64,000 bases of DNA from Misgurnus anguillicaudatus (taxonomy: Eukaryota; Chordata; Actinopteri; Cypriniformes; Cobitidae), in the NCBI RefSeq assembly GCF_027580225.2, contig NC_073356.2:15653501-15717500 (forward strand), in the 5' to 3' direction. Positions 1 through 15,300 of the stretch are shown here, one piece after another. Each line of letters begins with the position of its first letter. Position 1 is the first letter of the stretch. The position numbers were made by a program, and so were the translations under genes. The notes beneath the pieces were generated by a model. That model made no database searches. It was not told the DNA's origin and saw only the letters and a program-made list of their open reading frames with translations.

Positions 1-158
1 CCTTAAAAAGCAACACGACAAACACACGAACATAAATATAATGCCAATTTAAAAAATGTCATTCTTCTGCATAGGATACCCAGCCAGGGGTTAAGGTACT
101 CAAGGGAAAACGTATGAAAATTAATTCCAGAGGGTTCTTGGAATTATCTGCACATTAC

Positions 159-4366
<4,208 letters not shown>

Positions 4367-4764
4367 GATGATCAGCTAATCCTCTCAGCACCTGACCACA
4401 AACATCACAACAGCATCATCTGCACATGAGCAAAGACTACTGCTTACATACGTTAACAAACACTTTAAATTTATATCTGACTGTGGCACAACAACTACAT
4501 TAATCGCCATATATTTTTAAAAACGTGTTCAACTTTTGTTTACATTTTATTCATCTCAAGATTTGCATGCTAATATGCTAGCTAGTTGCAGTTGGTCTTA
4601 CATGTATTTTAGATAACGTTACGTAAATTGAATCGATTCTGTCATACCGAAAGATACTGTATAAATATCCCAAATGACCCGTTTGCCCCTGGGTCTCATG
4701 AATGGAGATATTAAACTCGAATCTCAGCACATTATTAGCACATTGGACAGCACTTGTTTCATTC

Positions 4765-4790
4765 ATTACACGTCCCAGCATGCCGCGCGG
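4765..4790. promoter_or_regulatory. ZNF143/SBF-like promoter motif of cpsf1
   Basis: The sequence TCCCAGCATGCCGCGCGG, preceded by ATTACACG, closely resembles the ZNF143/STAF (SBF) element ACTACA..TCCCAGCATGC. That element is typical of housekeeping vertebrate promoters. It sits just upstream of the inferred cpsf1 non-coding first exon, in a local GC-rich patch (to about 4850) inside AT-rich DNA. This marks the likely transcription start region. Confidence 0.5.
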
Positions 4791-4873
4791 CAACGGTGCA
4801 ACGCGGAAATGTGTCCGAAATGCGAAACGTGAGCAACAGGCGGTTCCTACCTCAAAAGTAGCAAAGACAATCG

Positions 4874-4875
<2 letters not shown>

Positions 4876-4912
<37 letters not shown>
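4876..4912. repeat. (TA)n microsatellite
   Basis: Uninterrupted TA dinucleotide run just upstream of the cpsf1 promoter patch. Confidence 0.97.
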
Positions 4913-4913
<1 letters not shown>

Positions 4914-5239
4914 CGGATATTATCCTAGTCCCAAACTAAAAATCATGTTTGACGTGCCTTAATTTAAAAACATCTTTTTTTAAAAGGTTTGTTTGTTAGT
5001 ACTTGTATATAAATGCACTAATATAACTAAGGCCTAATCCTGGATTATAAACCATGTCCATGAAACCACCCCACCCCTTTATGTTTAATGTTAATATATA
5101 TATTATTAATAATTGATAGTATCATCATATATAACCTTCAAATAATGTGGCATTGCTGTAAAAGTACTGGTGGTACTATGTACAATATTGATAATATCAG
5201 ATGTGGTACCTTGATATCATGTTTAAAGAAGACATATGA

Positions 5240-5680
5240 TAAAAATCAGACTTTTTTCATGTTTAAGTGCTATAATTTGCTCCCCAGTGCTTCTATCAAC
5301 CTAGAAATGTAAAAAAGAACAACCCTGTAACTTAGTTTTGGTAAACCATTCTCTGCAAGCATGTGAAAAAATAGGTAATTGAAATTTGGCTCCCCTGTGA
5401 TGTCAGAAGGGGATAATACCGCCCCTTAATCTGCACTATCCAACCACAGCACTGCCATTTAGTGCAGAGATCAGCTCATTTGCATTTTAAAGGACACACC
5501 CAAAAACTGCACATTTTTGCTTACACCTACAAAGTGGCAATTTTAACATGCCATAATAAATCATCTATGTGGTATTTAAGCTAAAACTTCACATTTGTGC
5601 TCTGGGGACACCAAAGATTTTATTTTACATTTAAAAAACGTCTTGTGAAATGTCATTTTAAGATATTTATGTTCTGTAGT
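5240..5680. mobile_element. Interspersed repeat, copy 1 (TAATACCGCCCCTTAATCTG family)
   Basis: This intergenic stretch between cpsf1 and parp10 carries CCAGTGCTTCTATCAACCTA, TAATACCGCCCCTTAATCTG, AGCTCATTTGCATTTTAAAG and GGGGACACCAAAGA. The same ordered blocks recur at 40835-41170 and, split by insertions, at 27780-28040 plus 29235-29425. It is a dispersed MITE-like family. The rest of 4950-6375 holds no gene I can recognise. Confidence 0.75.
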
Positions 5681-6375
5681 ATTTAGTTGGTATTTTAGGG
5701 TATTTGATATCATGTCTGTCAAACTGTTATTGCAAAAGTGTACCATGATACTTGAGTACTGTTTTGATAGTAAATTTAAATGTGTACAATCCTTAGCATT
5801 GTTAAATAATGATGTACTAATAAAAAGGTATTGTAAAGCGTTTCCTTTTATATCAGCATTCATTGGATTCAAACATGCAACAATGAATTCATAAAGTGAT
5901 GTTTAATTGGAAAATAAAGTAAAGGCAGCAATACTGATTTAAAGAAAGGTTACAAATTTGTGACCAAGTCTGTGAAAACCCAGCTAAAGATTGACTGTTT
6001 AACATAAAATCATCCTAAATAATGAGACAATATAACCTTGATATCTTGACCGAGCCATAAATCAATGAGTGAAATCGAACTCATAATCTCTAAAATTATG
6101 AGACTTTAGCCTGGATTGCACAGACAGGGTAACATATATTTAACCCCAGCATTAATCTACTCAATACATCTAAATTCCAAAATTAAACAGATAGACAAGC
6201 AAACAATAGTTTTTAGATTAGGGTGCATTGTGTTCTGTCAGTCTATTACATTAAAGATCTGAATAGTCATACAATGAATTAAGAAACATCCACTGCCCAT
6301 AACTAAAGTTCAGATTTAATTAGTTTGAAAGGAAAATATATGGGTAAGAAACAGCAAGCATAATGTATTTTCATA

Positions 6376-9300
6376 TTAGCTGTAGATCTTCTTGCATGTA
6401 ATAAGGTACTCAGGATAGGCCTGTGTGTCGTTGAAAATCACAAACAAAGTAGGAGAGCTCAAATGATCTGTCACGCTGTGATATCTGACAGGTACACCAG
6501 AATTCTCCTTGAGTGGAGTTGTTTTCATGTCATGCTTGCCCACTGTGAAGTCTCCGGTTAACACTTTGGCCACAAAAATAAACTTATGCCCATCTGCATT
6601 GGGTGGAGAATAGGTGTCCAACACAGACAGTGCAGAGTTCACGGCAAAGTACACACCCTGACCATACACAGTAGCTGCGAAGGAAAAGAGAACAATAATT
6701 GAATGACAACTCTTTGCATTTGGGAGATGTTTGATCCAAAGCAACTTACAGTGCATTACAGGGTATACAGTTAATCAGTAGTGTAGGTGTATCCCTGGGG
6801 ATTGAACTCATAATCTTGGTGCTGTTAACTATAAAATATACTTAAGATATGTGGACAATTTTAAATAAAAACAAAAATAATACAGAAGAAATGTACGGTT
6901 GCAAATCAGCTTTACAGAAGTAGTGAAGATGGACTTCACAACTCATTTGACTTGTGTACTAGGTGTCATTTCTAAAAGTCACCTGCATGCATAGCTTAGG
7001 TATTGGCATCTGAAAAGGAAATTCATTCCAGACATCAAATTTCTCAAGTTTAAAAGTTTGTTTTGACTCTTACTATTCACTATGACTATATATTAGAAGT
7101 TCAGATGCAAAACCCTCTAAGGCAGGGTTCCCCAAATCTTACCCTGGAGGGCCGGAGCACTACTGAATTTAGGTCCAACCCTAATTTGATCACACCAAAT
7201 GCGTTTATGGCGCCTTTTTTGAATGATTTTCTATGGGCAATGAGCCTTATGTGCGCTGTTTTTGCGCGCCGAACGGCTTGCGTTTTTTTGTCGCCTGCAG
7301 TCTTTTTAAAGAAGAGCACTCACGCTTCAATATTTGACTGACAGGACAGCTGCATCTGTGGTTGCCTAGCAATATAAAAAGCTGTGTGAAAAGTGACCAA
7401 AAAAAGCAGTGCAGCACGCCTTGCGTTTCCAAGTGTTTAAAGACCCCCTAACCTAGGTGTTTTCAGCAATATTAAAATAGGTGACACTTTTGTTATTTCA
7501 ACGGTATTTACCAAACACACTGTTAAATAGCACACGTAATCATAGGGGAACCATTTTTAGTGCTATATAGCACCTATAAAACACCTATGAAGAACCATAC
7601 CTGGGTGAAGCTATGTTTATGCTCGCAGCGTCCACATGGGTGCGTTGGTGCGCGCAGCAAAAATGACGTCAACGCGGAGTGGGCGGTCGTGCGGGTTGGA
7701 TGCGTGAGACCCCATTTCGTGTGGAGGTGTGCACGGCATTTTTGTAACTGTGCGCACGGCTCCGCATCTGAAAATGATCGAACTCAATGCGATTCTGTCC
7801 GAGCAGGCAAGCCTGTGACGTATCTCTTTGATCCATCCATGCAAAACAATATATATATTTATCTGACACTCTGGAAGTAAAGTATGGAAACTTTGCAGTT
7901 TAAAACACAAATTCTTTTACATGATTCAGAATGTTTGGCTTATATTTGTATTGAATGAACAACTGGATGAGGAATACAATACAAACTTTAAGATGTCTGT
8001 ACTGTTTGTTTAGTAAAAACATGAATAAAATAAAAATGTTTAATAAAGACATATTTAAGGCATTATTGTTTTACTCATGTTCTCATATTTATATATCAAA
8101 TTCTGATGTTAGAAGCACTAGGGTTGTTCCAGCGGACGACGACTTCTAGTCTCTTCTTTGTGTTTGTTTTTGACTTAATTGCCCGCGTCGCCCCTAGCGG
8201 TTCAAAAAATAGTGCAACAGCGAGCGTGTCAACCATAAACTCCTCGTCCGTTTGCGCGCGATCTGCGGAGGCTTGCGTTGTGGACCAAACCGCGAGTATA
8301 AACAAAGCTTGATATAGCACCACTATACATCAGATATGGTTCTACATTTCACAATATGGTTCTACACCTGTGGTACACAAGTACAAACTAGAAACATTAA
8401 AAGATGCAACTAGAAACATTAAAAATGATAAAAGTCAGAAAGTAAATGTGGCTGTCACATCTGGGTTGTATTTAGGTCCAAGTACTTACAAAGGATGCAA
8501 GTTCAAATGTGGTCCAAGATTGTTTCACATTGGTCTTCTGTGAACTTTGAGCACTTTGCTGAAAATTGACATGACGTTTAACAAATTTTGTCAACAAAGC
8601 TGTATATCTGAATGGCTTGAGGCAGGGATTAAGCAGATATAAAGCCAAAGTATTTGATGAATGTATATAGACCATTTCATCAGGCGCACATGCTGTGTCT
8701 GGTCCGAACTTTATTTCCGGTTTCTGTTTGTTTAATGGTCTGACTAGTTGCTGAAACTGAACTCTTAACCAAAAACCTCATCGAAAATAACAAATGTTTT
8801 GGGTTCCTATGTAATCTACGTGTTGCTTATTTTGCTTGTTATATAAATAAACAAATTTAAAAGGACTTTGCTGTTATTTATTCTTTGCAGAGTTTACCCG
8901 AAGTTACGTGATGACCATGAAAGCCATGTATTTATGTTGTTACTGCTGAAACCGTCTGTGACATTCGGTAGATATCATTATCTCATTTTTGACTGAGGTG
9001 GCGTTTAGCGGCTTTCGCATCTGAGCTCTTCATATTTTTTCCTAATGGTGCTATTAATATAGCAGTAAAATTACAATCCTATTTTTACAGTTAGTTTTGC
9101 TAAGGTACATCTTATATTAATAATAATAATAATAATACCTTTATTTTATGTAGCACATTTAAAAGTGGCTTTCTTAAAGTGCTTTACAGAGAAAACAACA
9201 CATTTAAATACAAAAAATACATCAAAGAAATAAGATGATAAATAAAGTAAAAGCAATCCTAAAATGAAATGTAATGAAAAATTAACAATAACATCATGTA

Positions 9301-12300
9301 TTCTATACATTTTATAATTTTCTTTTTTTTCATATTTCATGATTTCTCCTTTCACTATTTTGTTCTAAAATGTTTTTAACGTTAAAGAGGCATAGTGGTT
9401 ATTTAAAATTAAAACCAGGAACTCAAAATAACAAATATCATGCATTGTAGAACACAATACCATTTTTTCCGCAGAAGCTCCTGTTGAAGCCGTGAATACA
9501 GATTTCCTTCACACTGGTTTCACTGGTGCCGTGGTAGAGGGTTCGTTCCACCTCTGGTTCGGAAGAGCTCCTCACCATACTGGCCTTCTTCAGTTTGTAC
9601 TGGTCTTGTAAAAGTTTATTCGAGAGCTTCTCGACCTTAAACAACAACCTCTTTCAGTAAGAGCAGTCAATGACAGTTCACATGTATAATTCAATGTGCC
9701 CAAATTTAAAGGTGCAGTGTGTAAATTTAAGCAGCATCTAGTGGTGAGGCTGCAAATTGCAACCAACAGCTCAGTTTACAGCTCACCCCTTGCTTTTGAA
9801 ACGCATAGAGAAGTTACGGTAGCCGACACAGGACAAACATGTCATCGTTGGAGACAACTTAGTAAAAAAGTTTGTCTGTTAAGGGCTTCTGTAGAAACAT
9901 GGTGGCACAAAATGGCGACTTCCATGTAAGGGGACCTTCTGTGTATGTAGATAAAAACGTCTCATTCTAAGGTAATAAAAACATAACGGTTCATTATGAA
10001 AGGTCTTTATACACCACTGATAATATAGTTTTGTATATTATTTTGCATTTCTGTCAAGAGATCCTTCAAAAATGTCACACTGCACCTTTAATAGGGAAAA
10101 CCTACTAAAATATTTTTTCCAACATTATAGTAAGTTCACAGGCTTTGCCCAGTAAACTAACTCATTACTCAAACAAAAGGCCAGATTTACTTGTTTGCTG
10201 TTGTAAAGCGCTTTGGATGGCCATTGGCCTATGAAAGCGCTATATAAATGCAGTCCATTTACCATGTTATAAAAAATTAAAGGTACTGTCAGGATTTATA
10301 AAGACGCGCATTAAAAAATTTGAAAAAAAATTCACACGCAAAACTTTTGGTAGGTAAGTACTTAAAGTTGAAAATTCTCACCCACAAACCTGTATATATT
10401 TTTTTTGTTCTACTGAACACAAATGAAGATAATTTGGTGAATATTAACCAAACAGATCAGTGCCCCAGATCTGCTTTATTACAAACATATAACGTATCTT
10501 TCTTTGTTGTGTTCAGTATAAACAGAGAAATTGCCCATGGTTGGAATCAGATCGTGTCGCATCTAATTAGGGAATGGTGTCACGCTAATTTTCCCTGTTT
10601 AATAAATCTTTCCTATTGACTTTTAAATCTAACCTTAATGATTTTGATTTTGTTGCGGTAATCCCGAATGGTGTCACGAAACTCTCTGACCACACTTTGA
10701 AATTCATCCGAGTCTTCATTCAATTTAGACGCATCAGGCACGTTAGTCAGCAAACTGTAATCTTGATCTAAAAAAAAAAATTAACAGATCATGTATGATA
10801 TTTCTATACAGTTATATTGTAACATCCATCAATTCTCTACGTTGCTTCTCTCTTTTAATGTCATCATAGTGACAAATTTCTAAATGAAGCAGAACTTAAC
10901 TTGACTATTCATCAAGAACTGGTTGGATGGTGAAAGTGAGTTAAACATTTATTTCAAAGACAGAACAAGTTATTATTAGTCAAAAATGGCAACAAGAAAT
11001 GCTATCTTGCACATAAATCCTTTAAGTTTGACCAGGCAGGCACAATGTAATTTAGACTTAAAAACAAAGTTTATATTTAGCAGCTTGCTCTAGTACTTTC
11101 ACTTTTGTTTACTATGCTCACAGTAAGTACAATACTACAACTCTTACCTGTCCCATCCGTGTACAAGTCGTCTGCACTTAACATTTTCCGTTTAATACGC
11201 ACAGACTTTCCAGATGCGAGACTATGTTCCTCCATCCTCTCAAAGTCAATGGTGTATGGTTGATTGTCAAACAAAATATCAATCTTCTTCTGTTTCATCT
11301 TCCAAGCGTTCTCAATATACACCGTGGCATCTGATGGGTACGGGACAGCCGTGGAGGACCCCTGGTCGTGCCACTCCCACTGTACGGTTTTCACGATTTC
11401 TGCATCGCTCATACAGTTCGATGCCCTTCTCAGAAAGTCCCTGAGGTCAGGCACAGCCTCTGAGACGTAATCTTCAAATCCAGAGATGATAGCAGTGGTA
11501 CCCTGTATGTTGATCTCAACAGCATGCTTTCTTTTAATAAGATCTATGCATCTCTTCTGGAAGGAGGAGAGCTTACGCAAGTGCTTGTGTTCTAACTTCT
11601 CCTCACACTGCTTTTGACCCACCTTCTTTCCTAACGCAATGTCCACCCTAACAAGATCATGGGTGTAGCTTGCGTAGACGAAGATCTCGGCCTTATTGTT
11701 AGACCTTATCTCATCCTCCAACGACATCTCGACGGCCTTCTCAAGCTGCATGTTCTCCCCAATTGGCATGGAATTCCTCCTGGAAAGGTCAAGAGCCATC
11801 TGGAGGTTGTCTGTGTCCGATCTCCGATTGATCTCCATGGACAGCTGAATCGCCAATGAGAGTCTTGCGTCTTCGTCAAGGTTGCAGAGATTCAGAGGTG
11901 TAGAGGAGCTCGGCATGTCAATGGTCTGCAGTGCACGAGGTGAGGCAGACTCCTCTTCTTGCATTGTGGAGGTATCCTGGTCCAGATCTGAATAGAGATC
12001 TTCATCTTCCATGTTTGTGGCCAGGTCACTGCCGACAACTGACAAGATCTTCTTAGCTTCTTCAATACGAGCTGAGCGACAGAAAATATTTGGTGAATAC
12101 AAACATGAATACCCTGTAATTTTCTGTATTTGTAATTTTAGAGATCCCTGTCTTTCCCCATTCAAGGTAAAAGTCTTGAATAACTGATTAGTTGCAAACA
12201 TTGTCAACTAGTGGCGCAACATTCCTAAAAGTACTTAGTAACAGTCAATGCAACTATTCATTGTCAGCTATTTCTGCATTAATCACCTGACGTGTTGGCA

Positions 12301-15300
12301 TCAGCAGAATTCCCCGCTCTTACAGAGAAATCCTCTAATGAAGTTGCTGCAGAACTTCTCTTAAAGTTGTGACAGTATGTCATTTTCCATGCCAGCTCGA
12401 AAATATCCTGCGGAAAGCACAACCATATTCAAGGGTTACGGGATATTTGAGTAACATCCAGATAAAGAAACCTTCAGCAGAGGTCTGATACATTACATTG
12501 TCTTCTAGAGGTCTCCAGTGGACTTTTTCCATGTTGATGTAGACCTGAAACTTGGCCGTCATTTCTGCCAGTAAGTTGGCTCCCTCCAACTCCCTCAAGA
12601 AACGGCAAATGCCAGGCTGGTTGACCACAATGCTTCTTGTGCAGGTCGAACCAATAATACCTCTTAACACCTCCTCCGCCGTCTGACACGCACACAGATC
12701 TCCCTGGATCTGCCAATCAAATGAAGAGATTACAAAACTGCTCAAAGACAAACTTTCTAAAATGTATGTTAAGATACAGAACTAAATTACTAACACTAAA
12801 CCCTTCGCCCGTGTCCAATGGGAATATCATGACCTGTCCCATGTCTGCGAGTAGATCTTGATAATGGAGCTGCAGGAACGTCAGCATCCCTTTATCCATA
12901 GACAGAATGGTTTCCCTCTGGATTGGAGTCCTGAGAAAGTGAACAATCTTCTCTTGTTTCTCATTTTCCATCCCTTTCATGGTGACTGCCTTTATCATAT
13001 CACCGGTGTCTGACACTACGGCGCTGCAGAAGTCCAGAGAGCCCAGAAAGTCAGAGCACTCTGGAGTGAAAACCAAATTCTCGTATTCTCTGGCTACGGG
13101 CACCGTAAACTCGGATATCTGGGACTCTATCAGATCTCGAGCTTGGTTGACTGCACTAAGAGATGACGATACTACGGAGACTGTACAATCTGACACGCTG
13201 TAAGTTGATTGTAAACCTTTCAATGACACATCTAGCCTGTTTTTAACATCTTGCCTTTCAAGAAACTCGGCTTTGAGTTTGTCGTATGTCAGGTGGACCT
13301 CTGTGACACTGCTTAGGAAATCCAGCACTTTGTTTTTGAGTCTTTCAACCTCAATATGGTCAAGACCTTTGATTTGAACGCCGTCTTTGGTAAGACTGAC
13401 GTCAAAATTGGGGTGAGCCTTTGTGAGGTTTTCGGGCAGCTTACTCAAACGTACCAGGTGATGTTTGGCCGCATCAGGCACAGATATAAAGCTAACGCAT
13501 TCTTTTTGGGTAGGCAAGTCAAGATCTATAGGATCAACTTCCATTGGCTCTAATGCTGATGATGCAGCACCGCTAGTAGACCCGGCAGTTCTGCTAACTA
13601 AACTTGTGGCGTGCTGTGGGATAACAGCACTGTCTACTAGGTTGGTGTCCATCACTGGGTCAGAAACAGTGGGACTTTGATATAAGTCTGGGCTGATTTC
13701 GGTCTCATCCTCATCCATTTCATCCATTGATGTTCCCTGCCCATTTTGAGGTGACTGATCAGCCACTCCTTGTAGGAAATCAAAATACGGCTTGACTATT
13801 AAATCTGCGTCATCCAATTTATGTGAATTTTTAAGGACGTTGTCCACAGCTGTGAAAGAAAGAGCTTAATTGACATTCAGGAATATAAAAATGTAAAGAA
13901 ATAACATGGAAAGAGGCGTACTGTCTTACATTTAAAATCCTTAAAGGACACTTTAGCACATCCATCAGCCAGCATGGTAATTCCTAGGACGTCTGCCCCT
14001 CCACCACGACTACTTCCAAAGTAGACCTCTATTGTGTCTTCTGTGGTGTTGGGAGACAGATTGGACACCAGAATGGAGTCTGTTGCTTCTACTTGCTCCA
14101 GAGAAAACTTTGCTCCATCAAGACCCTTCTTAGAAACTTTATCTCTGATCGTCTGGAAATCTGCAAAATAACATTTAAGACAATTTAACTGTATGGCATT
14201 CATGTGAAATGCTTCAAGATTTTGTCTTAAAGTGTTTCAATTTACCTACAAAGCCACAACACATAGCTGACACAACTGAGGAGTTCAGATAAAAAACCAT
14301 CTAAGTGCATCTGACATGTTTTCTTGTAAATTAGCATTTTTTTATCAGGCTCTTATGTTTAGCTTCAATAATTTCATTTTAATGGCAATGAAAAGGTTAT
14401 AAGTCAGTTATTGAAATGTCTTTCATTGGTTTTTAACCAGCTTTCGCTGCAAACATCTCTAGGTGTATGCAAGCTTTTTTGGCAAAAACCTAAAATTCTA
14501 AAAAAATGTTTTAAAAAAGCTTGCCGACTTCCGGCGACAGTGACCGTTGGCGACCAGATGTGGTGTTTCTAGTTGTGCGACAAAGTTGAGAAAAGTTTGA
14601 AGGTAGATTCACATTATAAGCGACTTTGTCGCTGTGTGTCGCTCGTCTCTTTGTATAAAGTTAAACTTTTCTCAACTTTGTTGCACGACTGGACACGCCC
14701 ATCTAGCCATCAACGGTCACTGGCGCTCGTGTCGCCGGATGCCGGCGAGCTTCCATTGAAATCAATTAAATTGCGTCGCTCTGCTATTGCTAGTCGCTTA
14801 TAATGTGAATGTACTTTAACTTTGCAAATGATAAGCGACTTTTTGGAGCGACTACCATTGAAGGTACATTCACATTAAAAGCCACTAGCAGTAGCAGAGC
14901 AACGCGATCTTATTAATTTCAATGAAAGCTCAGCAGCATCCGGTGACACAAGAGGCAGTGACCTTTGACGGCTGGATGGGCGTGTCCAGTCGCGTGACAA
15001 AGTTGAGAAAAGTTTAACTTTATCCAAATTATGAGCGACATTTGGGAGCGACTACCAATGAGCACAAAGCAGTGGAGTTCACGTCATCCGTCTCTCTTCA
15101 GTTACTGGAGTGAACGTTACATATTTGTTTATGACAACTAGATATAGAAACACCTCTTTTGAAAGAGACGAGCAACACACAGCAACAAAGTTGCTTATAA
15201 TGTGAATTAGGGGTGTAACGGTAAACACAAATCAAAGTTCGTTGCGTACCTGGGTTTTGAGGCCACGGTTCGGTTCCTTTTCGGTACAGTAAAGGAAAAA

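Noticed and set aside
8096..8323. Short overlapping frames on both strands near 8.1-8.3 kb
   Set aside because: They lie in the GC-rich right end of a MITE and show no protein family features.
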